Assembly (NCBI GenBank): GCA_024734495.1 | Contig: JALMQS010000070.1 | Span: 14,193,486 to 14,257,485 of the forward strand | Direction of reading: 5' to 3' | Length of the DNA stretch: 64,000 nucleotides | Source of the DNA: Forficula auricularia | Taxonomy: Eukaryota; Arthropoda; Insecta; Dermaptera; Forficulidae | Shown: in pieces, positions 12,103 through 23,900 of the stretch | Position numbering within the stretch: position 1 is the stretch's first letter | Layout: the number at the start of each line of letters is the position of its first letter | Made by a program: the position numbers and the translations under genes | The notes under the pieces: generated by a model | Databases searched by the model: none | What the model was told of the DNA's origin: nothing | The model's input: the letters and a program-made list of their open reading frames with translations, nothing else

Positions 12103-12456
12103 AATAAAACCGACTTCAAAAAATTAAATGCAACAAATAAAATACACTAAAAGGTATAAAATAATTATTATCTTATTTAGTTACAACTAAACGACGAAAT
12201 ATTAACATAAAATTACTTTTTGAAGTCGGTGCAAAACATATACCTTTTATGAATCGCACTCGACGGATCTTACTTAGTACGTTTGGCGGGTACGCTCGCT
12301 TATAGGTATAGTTTGTTTGGCACCGACTTCAAAAAGTAATTTCATGTTAATATTTCGTCGTTTAGTTGTAACTAAATAAGATAATAATTATTTTATACCT
12401 TTTAGTGTATTTTATTTGTTGCATTTAATTTTTTGAAGTCGGTTTTATTTTTTTCT
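12103..12456. repeat. Foldback repeat, AACCGACTTCAAAA type
   Basis: Inverted arms of about 140 bp (ACCGACTTCAAAAAATTAAA and mirror) around a GC-richer centre. The terminal motif AACCGACTTC recurs near 12805 and 15580 and is common in arthropod repeats. It also touches an AAGCCAGCCAAGTGCGAGTC repeat at 11907 (another at 60565). Confidence 0.65.
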
Positions 12457-13127
12457 TAAAAATTATTTTTATTTTTCTCTTTTTAGTGATGTTATTAATA
12501 GTGATCATATCATCAGAACTTGACCAAATTAATATGGCACCATCCCTAAGATACCCCCTTTCCAATAAAAAAAGAATCATCGAAATCGGTTCATAAACAA
12601 AGAAGTTAGGCCTGAACAAACCTAACAAAAAAGGTCTAATACCAATGAAAAAACGGGACCAATCGGAAGCTAGAGTGGAACCATGAAGTGCAAATTTTTT
12701 TTTCAAAATCGGTTCACAATTGGCGGGAGAATATGAGGTAACATAGACACAAAAAAAAAAAAAAAAAAAAATCAGTTCAGTCCGAATAAGAGAACCTCCT
12801 CCTTTTTTGAAGTTGGTTAAAAATCACCTAAAATGGCCATTTTGGGGAGCACTTACATGCCGTCAATTTAAAGCAAATTAAATTTAAAAAAATTTACCCA
12901 ATTCTAACTAAAGAAATTATCGTTGATAGATAGATAGATAGTTTTATTTTTGATCTGAGATTTTAATTATTTGATTTTGTTGAGCATTATAGAAATCTTC
13001 AAGCAACATAGGCATAATACATGATGTAAGACTCAGAATACGAGAGATATAATATGAATTCGAGAAATTTTTTATAATTTTTAAGTTAAGCACTTTTTAA
13101 TAAATTATAATTTTAAAAACTAAAAAA

Positions 13128-13925
13128 CACGCTGACGTGTTCTGATGTGGCCATCCACTTGACTTTACCATACAACCTGGACCCTAAAATTATTTATAAT
13201 CATGTAGGGGGGGTTAGTTTTTGCATTTTTATACTTCTGCTGTATACAAAATTTGGGTGAGTTTGTAAATGGCCAATATTTTCATTTTTTGACCGTGCAC
13301 CGCCCCCCCCCCCCCCCCCATTTTGGGCGGTTAGTTTTTTGTATTTTTATACTTCATGGGGTCCACTGATTATGTATACAAAATTTGGTTGAGTTTGGTA
13401 TATGGCCAAGATTTTCATTTTTTGACCCTACACCCCCCCCCCCCCCATTTTAAGCGGTTAGTTTTTGCATTTTTAGACTTCTGGGGATCCCACTGATTAT
13501 GTATACAAAATTTGGTTGAGTTTGCTCAAATGGCCAAGATTTTTAATTTTTAACTCCCCCCCTCCACCCCTTAATTTTGGGTCGATATGCACCAAAATCT
13601 AATCAGCTCTTAATCTCAATGGGCCAAAACTACGTGTGAAATTTGGTTTCGATATTCACACTAGTTTTTGAGCTAGCTCGTCCACAAAAATTTGGTAACG
13701 CACGGACTAACTAACTAACAGACATTTTGACAAAACAATTATTATCTCGAAAAATATAATTTTTCGATGTTCACTTATTAGAGCTCTTTTGTAGAGCGAA
13801 ATGATATGGTTTCGCTCAATTTTTTTAATCAAAATAGTTTCAGCCGTTTTCTAGATATTTCGAAAAAAAGAAGGAAAAACCCCACTTTTTTCATGCACGA
13901 TTACAATACTTGACCATACCCTGTA
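13128..13925 (+). repeat. Repeat family with internal C-rich 110-bp units
   Basis: Begins GCTGACGTGTTCTGATGTGG and ends ATACTTGACCATACCCTGTA. Contains two to three units of GCGGTTAGTTTTTGCATTTT...ACAAAATTTGGTTGAGTTTG, each with a C-run. Further copies: 1608-2285, 54690-55165 and 55181-56010. The unit is shared in reverse with the Helitron-like elements. Confidence 0.7.
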
Positions 13926-14049
13926 TGGTAAAGTAAAAGATACACAAGATTCAAATATTACACGGTATGAAAATACTCTTGACCTTTTGAAATTTTGAGG
14001 GATCCGCCGCATCCACAGACCCCATGCCACTGATCTGTATATGTTCATT

Positions 14050-14140
14050 TGCATCAAGTAGGGGACATCCTCAATGATTTCTCTTTATGAATCAACAGCT
14101 CTGCTACTCTCGGCAAAACCAAATCTTTTCAATTCCCACT
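14050..14140 (+). repeat. Solo Penelope-like right end
   Basis: Contains TTTGCATCAAGTAGGGGACA, TTTCTCTTTATGAATCAACA and CTCTGCTACTCTCGGCAAAA, the terminal segments of the 25.4-kb element, without arm or ribozyme. Similar scraps occur at 250-345, 975-1010, 24520-24605, 42855-42905 and 52378-52425. Confidence 0.6.
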
Positions 14141-14631
14141 TCAAGTTAGCCTAGTTGATGTCCGAGCTTTTGGTTAATGACGTCAATCGAATGAAGAACA
14201 TGTTTCTCTTAGCGATTTCTTTTTCTGCTCTGGTATCCCCGTGGTGGTCGTCGTGGTGCGTCACACCAGTCACCAGTCTCGTTGACTCTCCATCTCTCAT
14301 TCACCTTGCTCAGTGAAAGTGTCTCGTTCTCCTCTTCGTGCTCGTCATCTTCCCGCCCGCCGGGGCTAACGGGTCAACGTCCAAGCATTGCCCCCGAATT
14401 TGATCTACAAGAAAAATAAGCTGACTTGTTCTGATGTGGCCATCCACTTGACTTTACCATACAACCTGGTCCCTCACTTATATTTAATATTTAATAAAAT
14501 TATTTATAATCATGCATTTATAGATTACTGTGGGCCCTTATCAGGTAAGATAGACACAAAATAAAATAAACTGCAACGGATCGTTGCTAAACTTTATCCA
14601 AATTCATTTGAAATATTAATATGTTCTAGAG

Positions 14632-15001
14632 CAGTGGTTCTTAACCTATGGGTCGCAAAGCATATTTTTTGGGTCGCGCAGTGTCGTTAATGAAATATTT
14701 TACTTATTATTACAAGTTGAAAAATATATTTTGGTTATTCAAAACTATAAAAAATGAAAATATGAAAAACACTCTCTTTTTCATCATTAAATTAAATTTT
14801 TCTTAGATCGAAAAGTACCTTTGGTTATCTTAATTGTTACAAAATAATATTATATGTGAGTTAAAAAAAGTCATCATTGAAAATTGAAGAAAATTTCTCA
14901 AATATCGTCTAAAAAAGGTAATTTTTTAAGGGGGGGGGGGGTCGCGATATGAACATATTTCTCAAATTTGGGTCGCAGCTTAAAAAGGTTAAGAACCACT
15001 G
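14632..15001. mobile_element. hAT MITE with 8-bp target duplication
   Basis: Ends CAGTGGTTCTTAACC and GGTTAAGAACCACTG, flanked by TTCTAGAG at 14624-14631 and 15002-15009. It is 370 bp with no transposase. The target repeat is also present uninterrupted at 46119. Confidence 0.88.
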
Positions 15002-15009
15002 TTCTAGAG

Positions 15010-16160
15010 TAAAGTACTTTAAAATATAATTTTACTAAAAACTTTATTTAACCTTTTTTGTGGTTCCCAAGGTACTTAATTAGGATATTAAATTTCATCA
15101 AAATTGGTTAAGTCATTTTCAAGATATTTAGAAAAAACTAAAAAATTACTGAAATAAAGTACTAATGTTTGTGGACCGATATGTACCAAAAACTAATCAG
15201 CGCTTCATTTTGTTAAAATACTGGTAGGTTTTCAATTTCAATTCATTCGGTGCAACGGTGTGGAAAAATTCGTGGACGAAAAAAACGATAACACACACAT
15301 ACATCCATCCGCACGCACTTCCAAAAAAAATGGCACTTTTTGGCCTCTCGGCGAGATCCCAGGTAATTTTTGGCAAAACCGTCACGTGCTAAAATTCAAT
15401 CTCATTGAATACTTCAATTTGTGACCTTAATTGAGTCCATGGGTTCCGTAATCTTTACCTGAGGACCCTTTGAAGTCGCGCTTGCCGCGAGAGCGATTCC
15501 AATACTTTCTCCCATGCTTCGCATTGGATAAAGTAAAAATAAAAATTCAGTCGAATTGAGAACCACCTCCTTTTTGAAGTCGGTTAAAAAGCGTTCCGTT
15601 ATTTTGTTTTTACGAAACCGTTCAAACGGTTTTTAGAGTATAATACATATTTCTATATGAATTCGTTAATCCTCAACTATTTATTGTCACAATAAATGGA
15701 ATTTTAATCAATTATTCTTTACATATTTATTTTATTTCACTATATATTTTCGGTCGTATATTTGTAGTCGCCTCCTCTTGGAAAGTAATGGCAACCTACC
15801 AAGAGTATAATTGCCTAGACAACCTCTCCAAATTAGCCGTTCGGAACCGGCGTTAAAAAGTAGGTCCCGTATATCTGTGTATAAAACAACTAAACACACT
15901 CAGCACAGGTATATGTGGAGAGGAGCCGACACCCGTTTCGGGTATGGCACTCGAAGAAGAAGAATATATTTTCGGTTAGCACTTATTGGATTTCTTCAGT
16001 CTAGAATAATGACTATAAAATATTTTATTCTTTATTCACTTACATACATTTTAGTGAAAATGTTCATCCAGTGTAGACTAAATTTGTATATTGCTATAGT
16101 GTATTATTATTATTATTATTATTATTTATTTATTTGTTGCGTTTGGACCCTTGGGATCAC
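15010..16160. other. Non-coding DNA with a repeat edge
   Basis: An AACCGACTTC-type repeat end near 15560-15590. The remainder up to the gap has no recognisable gene. Confidence 0.45.
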
Positions 16161-16167
16161 GCAAAGC

Positions 16168-16267
16168 NNNNNNNNNNNNNNNNNNNNNNNNNNNNNNNNN
16201 NNNNNNNNNNNNNNNNNNNNNNNNNNNNNNNNNNNNNNNNNNNNNNNNNNNNNNNNNNNNNNNNNNN
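16168..16267. other. Assembly gap, 100 N
   Basis: Exactly 100 unknown bases, a standard scaffold gap, so the distance across it is not known. Frames that cross it are artefacts. Confidence 0.98.
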
Positions 16268-16979
16268 ATAAGTGGTGCACCTGGACCCCTCCCCTTACGG
16301 GGGCTATGGCAATAAGACTTTAGCATCACTTGAAAACGATCTAGAGATGGTAGTCGAAACACTGTTTTTGTGATTATCACCAGTAAAAACCAAAAATTTT
16401 CCTCGACCTATTTTAAAGATATATTATGTTAAATTAATACTTATTTCGATATCCCATAACGGAGAAAAGGATATTTTAATAATATGGAAATTCATTTTGT
16501 GTCTTAATAAGAATATAAAATTATGAAAGCAATAGATTAACCAGAAATTCAAAACCAAATTAAATAAATTTAAAATAAAAGCTTTTAATTTTACCCATTC
16601 CTCTTAATTTAATCTTTGTACAATGTTTTATACTTTTATGAATGTTAATTATTAAAAAAATAAAAATACTCGACTGCGTAAAAAGCGAATTAACGTTGAA
16701 TGCCAGGCAGCAGTCAAAAGAACTATATTATTCTTTTTAATCTGAATCTGAAATTAGTGACCTTCGACTGCGGATAACAACGTTAATTTTAATTGTTATC
16801 CTATTAATGATTATTAAACTGAACAATATTAAGTAACTTGTAGCGAGATACTCTTAGGTTTCAATAAAGATGGTCTTGTTTGAATCATTTTTATTTAGCT
16901 TTGTACGAAGTCGGGTATTTTGATTTTTTAATTTAATTTTTCGTTTTTTGGTTATTAAAAAGAATCTCAATCTATTTAA

Positions 16980-17504
16980 GGTAGTTATTTCGCGACAATC
17001 CACACAAAAAGTTTTAGCCTCGTAACCTCTCTATACATATGAACGGTGCTAAAATTTTAGGTTATGTTTTTTTAATGTGACTGTACTTCACACATTACTA
17101 TATCCTGTTTATGAATGGATCGTTTCCAATATTTCTTCTTCCCTTCTTCTTATATCCAGTCCACTAAAAATAATCACCAAAATATGTTGTTGTTTTTTTA
17201 TCAAAACTACGAGGTAAATAATTTCAATTTTTTTTTTAAGTTACTCCGAATATATTATTCTAACAAATATTAGTTTTTCATCATTATGGTGAAAGTCCTT
17301 CAATGAAAAAAAATAAAATAATGATCATTTTCCCACCCTTTCCCAATCTCCATATGTAAAAAATTTCATTTTTAATTGCAATTGTTTTATGTTTGGTGTG
17401 GTAAATAGTCTTCAAATTTTAATAGTGTGTTTATTATGCTTTTAATGACTTATATTCCAAGTTTCGAAGACTTCTTGAATTTTTGCATTTGTGAAAGAAC
17501 TACC
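16980..17504. mobile_element. TTAA-type MITE (GGTAGTT family)
   Basis: TTAA at 16976-16979 and 17505-17508, ends GGTAGTTATTTCGCGACAA and GTGAAAGAACTACC. Sister copies lie at 21394-21912, 29358-29856 and 58727-59273. TTAA targets fit Kolobok or piggyBac, and the ends do not look like piggyBac. Confidence 0.75.
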
Positions 17505-17901
17505 TTAATTGAGATCCCAACCGACGCGCATTGCTGCGGGGAAAAATAAGAACTATCTTAGTAAATACTTATTTTAAAATTGAATTGCACGAGTAGATTC
17601 GGGTTTAATGCTAGTATCGTATATATTTTTGGAATCGTCTTTTTAAGGCCTTCATTTTGATACCTCGCTCGATGGGTTTCAAAGATTTTAATGTTTTTAA
17701 AGCACAATATTTTGTCCGAAATCCGCTATTTTAATTTTTCTAAATTTCTATGTACCCAATGTTACTCGCGACATCAAGTCAAATCTAATGATACCTCGTT
17801 TATTAAAATCGGTTCACCCATTTGCTTTAAAAGGGAATAAATAAATTTACATACATAAATACAAAGGCCATGGTGCAAGAATTTTGTTTGTGTGCACCAT
17901 T

Positions 17902-18226
17902 GAGTAATATAGAGTGGAAGGCTCCATAAGGAGCCAATGTATTTTAGCGTATACGAGTTACAGAGCTCTCTGGCGAGACAAGGGCAAAACGATTGGGCAA
18001 TAAAATGGCGGAAACTCGTTCTCTTCGGGGCAACCATTGGTGACATTATCAAGAGTAAAAAATACGCTTATCTCTCTCTACCCAAAACATATAAAGGGTA
18101 TGTATCTTTTATCTATGACAAAGGATCTTTGGATAGCTCTTAAGAACTAAGAGTTTGCTCGTAGCGCAGTCGCTAGAGTGCGCTTTTTCTATATACGGTA
18201 GCCTTCCACTCTATATTGCTCTATGG
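17902..18226. mobile_element. MITE with TAATATAGAGTGGA ends, second copy
   Basis: Inverted GAGTAATATAGAGTGGAAGG and CCTTCCACTCTATATTGCTC. The interior matches 10573-10843 over most of its length in inverted orientation. Confidence 0.65.
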
Positions 18227-18942
18227 TGTGCTCAAAAACAATTCAAACTCTTGAAAAAACAAACAGTTATACAAGTTTGGACAATTAAATTGCAAGAGCC
18301 AATAGCTCTGCCTTCATCATATTTATTTTAAGGCATTTTTCATAGAAAAAAATTATATATTTATAGCTAAGGATAAGTCGGCTGAAATTCCATGATTAGA
18401 CATTGAGTGATATTTTCGGCAAAATGCAAAAATATTTTGACACCTAATGCTGAAGTAATTTTCAAATGGTTGCGATTTTATTCCATAAAGAGGATTGATC
18501 GTTCCTTTTGGAATTAATGGTGAGCACTGAAGGAGTCTAGAATTAGGTATCAAAAGATGGTGCATTTTGATAATAATATTTCATTGGAAATGTTTAATTT
18601 AAATGGCTTCAGACGTCCGGCTATAACATTGTGGAGATAAAGAATTATTTTATTATTAGATTAATTTAAACACTAGAAAGGGATATAATTAAATCTGCGG
18701 TATATATTTCTCAGTCAAAAAAATGATTGAAAAAATTTTTTTATAGGATTAAAATTTGATATTGTATACTAAAATTTTTATTTGGAAAATAAAGAAAGCA
18801 TAATTAATGATAGTGAATCTTGCAATGATTTTCTCTCTTTAGTAAAAATATTTTTCTCAAAAAACAACTATGATAATAAAATACTTGATTTAGAAAATTA
18901 TATAATAATATAAAAGATTGTTAATATATATATATATATATA

Positions 18943-19538
18943 GGTGTTTCAGGAGGAATAGTAGTGAAGCAGGGTATAGACGAATTGTAATAAAAAATGC
19001 CATTCAACATGTATCCAATTTTTATTTAGTACAGAGATACAGCTGTTAGTATGTAAGTTGCAATATGACTGCTGGGCACTGTAACAATGTCACGCAGTGT
19101 ATTGAACACAGGAGTAAACACTCTTGAATCTGGTAGTCTGCTGTTAGAAAATCGTATTCCGTATTCTCTACAAGCAGCAGCAGCGTTTCCGTTACAAAAC
19201 CCATACACAAATACCATATCGGCATACTCAGCATGTGTAAATACGTGCGACATGTTTACACGCTACAGTACAGTAGACTTGGCCAACAAATCACAATGAA
19301 AACTTCAATGTAAACTAAAGCACAACTTCACAACTTGAACATCAAAACTCTACTGCTAATATTCGATAAATACGTATAGCAACCGCTGTACCAAGACACG
19401 AAACGAAAATGCATTGAACTCAGCTGTATCTCTGTGCTCAATAAAAATTGGACACATGTCATATGACATTTTTTATTGCAATCCGTCTATACTACCAATA
19501 CCTCCCAAAATATTTACTATTCCCCCTGAAACACCCTG
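18943..19538 (-). mobile_element. DUF4817-type transposon, non-autonomous
   Basis: Ends GGTGTTTCAGGAGGAATAGT and the mirror ACTATTCCCCCTGAAACACC. The minus-strand frame 19253-19026 (MSHVFTHAEYADMVFVYGFC...) has the FTxxEYADMxFVYGFC helix-turn-helix start. IPDSRVF-like LPDSRVFTPVFNTLRD follows, the signature of the DUF4817 transposase N-terminus. The catalytic domain is missing. Confidence 0.75.
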
Positions 19539-19762
19539 TATATATATATATAGGATTAAAAAAAATGTATTTAGAAATTTCGGGCGCTAATGACTTTAGC
19601 AGTCGATGCGCCTTTAAACCCCCCAATAATAATAATTTAGTAAATTATAATAATAAATAAAATATTAGTTCTTGGGAATTAGGAACAAAAAAGTTTATAA
19701 ATACTTATAGCTGTTTATTCATCGCAGTCAAATTATAATACAAGTCTTCCATCCATATTTAA

Positions 19763-20623
19763 AATGCACGTAAAGTTGAAGTAGTAATTGATTCAGAACT
19801 TCTTAAAAAGGTGGCTAAAATTAGTGAAGCTAAAGAAAGGAAGAAACGAAAATCTAAGAGCTTGGTTGGAAGTGAAAATGATGAGGCTGATCCTGCTTTG
19901 AAACCACTAAACGAACGTCTCAATAATTCACCTGAAAAAATTGCAAATGAAGCGCGAAAGAAACTAAAACAATCAAAGCTTGCGTTCAAGAAAAAAGAGG
20001 AAGAAGTATTACCAAAAGAAATTAGCTCGTTCATAATCAACATGTTTTTTCCAACGATTAGTTTGATAAGCTTTAGTTTTTTCCAACGATTAAGTTTGAT
20101 AAGCTTTAGAACGTCAACCAAGGATTCGAATGAATCAATGCAAATAAATATTCTATTCTATTCTAAAAAAAAAAAAAAAAAAAAAAAAACTACTTTTGAA
20201 GGCCATTTTTCAGAAACAAGTGAGGATTCTGATGATATTTTCGATTTCGATCCCAAAAAGAAGGCTAAAAAAACCAAATCAACAGCTCCACAAGCACTTA
20301 ATATTAGCTCTGAAGATATGTTTGATAACCTAGTAAACAAGGATAACAAAACTTCTGATACTGCTGAAGAAGCACCAAAACCAAAAGGCAAAACAGCAGC
20401 AGAGGCTAAAAAGTGAGGACGTCAACCTCAAGGTGGCAAAGCTAAGAAAGCGAAGAAGATGGATAGTTCTGATTCAGAAGACTTTGGTGAATCTACCAAG
20501 AAAAAGGGAAAAGGAAAAAGTCAAGCATCTGATGAAGAAGAAATCGAAGTTGCCCCTAGAAAGCTAGGCAGGGCACGCAAACCAATTACTTATGACATTG
20601 CATCTTCCGATTCAGATTTTTAA
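19763..20623 (+). pseudogene. DNA topoisomerase II C-terminal tail-like frame, with one in-frame stop
   Basis: A single frame runs from 19763 to TAA at 20621-20623, interrupted only by TGA at 20414-20416. It is Lys/Ser/Asp-rich with several acidic-serine patches and ends in GRARKPITYDIASSDSDF. That resembles the conserved last residues of animal topoisomerase II (RAKKPIKY then acidic). Upstream I find no ATPase, TOPRIM or cleavage domain, so it is either a last exon or a retro-derived fragment. Within it, about 20040-20190 looks foreign: a duplicated 25-nt stretch, then an A-run of about 25. An AATAAA lies near 20657. It converges on CNOT10, with stops 230 bp apart. The topoisomerase call rests on composition and the last 18 residues. 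Confidence 0.5.
20040..20190 (+). repeat. A-tailed insertion inside the topoisomerase-like frame
   Basis: Contains two near-identical copies of a 25-nt TTCCAACGATTA...GATAAGCTTTAG segment and ends in an A-run at 20164-20189. The frame stays open through it but the composition changes from charged to hydrophobic, so it reads as an insertion or a retained intron remnant. Confidence 0.45.
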
Positions 20624-20852
20624 ACTATTTAAGTATTAATAAGTCTTTCTAAGAAAATAAATCAAATTAATTTATACGTAAATATTTAGAAACTTTTCTG
20701 TTTCCAACTCCCAAGAGCCAATATTTCAATTTATATCCTGGAAGAGATCAAAATAATTAAAATAATAATATTATATTATACAATATATTATTATATTTGT
20801 ATAATAGAGTGAAATGATGTTAGTATTTAAATGTAGTTTAACGGAGTTGATA

Positions 20853-20908
20853 TTATTTATATTGTGGTAAATGTTGTTTGATAATGGAGCGGGCGCTATC
20901 TGCATGAC
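20853..20908 (-). CDS. CNOT10: CNOT10 terminal coding exon 13 (residues 732-749 and stop)
   Basis: 56 coding nt, acceptor TTTCAG. Encodes [18 protein letters not shown] and TAA at 20853-20855. It ends soon after the family's ALQIIKR helix, lacking the proline-rich tail of vertebrates. No clear AATAAA follows on the minus strand. Confidence 0.8.
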
Positions 20909-23900
20909 CTGAAATATAAAAATATAAGTTAATGAAAGTAATGATTTAATATATGTTTAGGTGAGCACACTAAACAAATACAAACCCAATTGAAGTTCTA
21001 TATAAAGTGCAAGCATAACCATATGAACTGGAACATCAGTCGGCGATTGTTTTAAAGCCCAGACCTATGGTACACAATAAAATCATTAGTGAATGATTAT
21101 AACTAAAAATATTTTGAATCGTATGGTATTTTAGCTATCATTTAACGTGTTTATCTTTTTGCTTAATATCCTGTATATGTTCGCGTAAATTGTGCCCTCG
21201 CATATTGGCGAAAATTATGATAGAACGACAACTATTCAAAATATATTACTGAAAATTAGAGGTTCTAGTCAACAGGGAAGTAAATGAATTATTTTTATGG
21301 GAGAATAGGTTTTGTTTCCACGTTAACTTTTTGGCAATAGATGTCAGGAGGGGTGAATATAATTTTTCATATAATTTTACATGTAATCATTAAGGTAGTT
21401 CTTTCGCGACAATTCACACAAAAAGTTTTAGCCTCGTAACCACTCTATACATATGAACGGTGCTAAAATTTTAGGTTATGTTTTTTTAACGTGACTGTAA
21501 TTCTCACACTACTATATCCTGATTATGAATGGATCGTTTCCAAACCAGTGATATTGTATCCCCTTCACTAAAAATAATGGCCCAAATGTTTTTTTTTTTT
21601 ATTTCTAATCAATACTACGCATTAAATAATTTCAATTTTTTTTAAGTTACTCCGAATATATTATTCTAATAAATATTAGTTTTTCATCAAGATAGTGAAA
21701 GTCCTTCAATGAAAAAAAATAAAATAATTATCATTTTCCCAACCTTTCCCAATCTACCATATGTCAAAAATTTCATTTTTAAATTGCAATTATTTCATGT
21801 TTGGTGTGGTAAATCGTCTTCAAATTTTAACAGTGTGTTTATTATGCTTTTAATGACTTATATTCCAAGTTTAGAAGACTTCTTGAATTTTTGCATTTGT
21901 GAAAGAACTACCCTAATCTCGAAGAATTGTCATGCGTATCGTGATTTTCCTCAAAAGAATTAAAACTTTCTGAAAACGACAAACTAGTGTCTTCTTCAGA
22001 ATTACTACCATATCTCCATTGAGGTCATGTGAAATAAAATTCTTTTGAAAAAACTATAATAAAAAAAATGTATGTAATGCTTTTTTTCTTATGGAGTCAT
22101 TTAAAATGAGTGGAAACAGAATCTTAGCAATCAATAGAAAAGCGTACAACTGAATTCACCTAAAGTTTATCACCAGCAAGTTATCGGGAAATAATATCTT
22201 ATCTTCCATAAGAATAATAGTTTTAATTCCACGTGAGCTAGCGCCTCTGGCCGTTGCTGATTTTTATCATTTTTGCGCAATCTTATTTTGAAAGAATTAT
22301 TTTGGATTTTATTTTTTACTCCGCATATTGTATGCTTTTGCTTTCTTAGACTATTGAGTTTTAGGTAATTCATGGTGATTTGCGGTTTCAATAATATTGT
22401 TGAATTGTTTGTACAATTCAAGATTATAATTCATATATAATAAATATTACTAAAATCACAATAAAATTTTGATAAAACATATATATTAAATTTTCAATCA
22501 TTTTAGAATGTAAACTTTTTCAAAATCTTAACTAAAAAAATTGCATATTTCCCGCAACCTTATTTTTAAAAATGAAAATAGCGAAAATGTGAGCAAATTA
22601 CCCAGACAGAAGGGAATATTGCAGCAATATTACATTGCAATATTAAACCTTGCAGGAACATTGCAGAAACATTGCAGCAATATTGCCAATGTTGCAGGAA
22701 CATTGCAGAAATGTTGCCACTTCAATGTTGCTGCAATATTGTGCAAGGTTCGCAATATTCCAGTCTTTCTGGGTAGGTACAGTTTTCTTTTTACTTATGT
22801 TCAATAAAAAAAAACAAGTTTTTAAGTTTCTTACCGTTTATATTTGTTTTTAACAAAATTATTAGAAAGTAGATGATTCTTTTTACATTATTTAGATATT
22901 TACAAATTCGACCCTCCCCAAAATAATCATTCGATTAAAATTTGAAAACAATTTTTGATTGTATACACAAAACTTGTAAATTTTAAGTTTCTATCTTAAT
23001 TAGTTTACGAGTTACAATGCCCTGACAGACATTACACTAGGCTAATAGGGTTTTTTAAACAGAACCTTAAAAAGGAAAATAATGGAAAGTTTCTACGATG
23101 TACCAGAAAAACGAGTGAGCTAAAAGAATGAAAGTTTGTATATAGTATATGTAAGTAGGAGCTAATCTCAGAAAGGAATGAGCCGAATTTAAAAATTATT
23201 TCCCCATTCGTAAAGTATATATTTTAGTAAATTAATGTTACTTTTCAGAAAACCGATCAGGAATAATGATTTTGTGAATCAAATATGTATTTTAAGGTAG
23301 TTGTTTCGCGACAATACTAGCAAAAAGTTAATGCTAGAGTTTATAGAACAGACAATAAGGATTCATAATTCATAAGTCCAAAACTTTTTGCTGTTTATGT
23401 ATGACTACTAGCCAATCCCGTGCTCGTTTGACAAATCTGGCAACATTGTCCGCGCTTGAATATTTTTATTATAGAAATGACAGATAAATTACATTATAAA
23501 GGTCGATTTATTAAACAAAAAATTCTTAATAAACAATTGAAAGCTGTTGCGACAATGGCTGAAGCGAAAAAACGTCAAAAAAGTACTAAAGTTAATCCAC
23601 TTTTTAGGTTAAATATATGCGTTGTTGCCAGCTTGTTTTGAGTGAAAATTTTTCATTATTTATTCATTATTATCTCAGAAACTGTGTTGTAACTATGAAT
23701 TAACATTTTCTTAAAAAATGTATTAGTTATTGTTTAATGTTGGTTTAGTTCTTTATAACATAACAATGGTAAGAAGAGTTTCTTAATTATAATTAAATAT
23801 GTATGTAAACCTTCCGATATCCCCTATAGTGCAATGTATAAGAGTCTGAAAAACTCTATCTTTTGAATTTAATATCTCCGGAACTATATTGTTCATAAAT

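Noticed and set aside
12425..12706. 93-residue minus frame in a repeat
   Set aside because: Lies in the foldback repeat and its neighbour; no conserved motif, AT-rich composition.
15811..16323. 170-residue frame spanning 15.8-16.3 kb
   Set aside because: It reads straight through 100 N of an assembly gap and has no recognisable motif.
19811..20416. Independent 201-residue gene starting at 19811
   Set aside because: The same frame is open upstream to 19763 and continues in frame beyond the TGA with matching composition, so it is part of one longer sequence.
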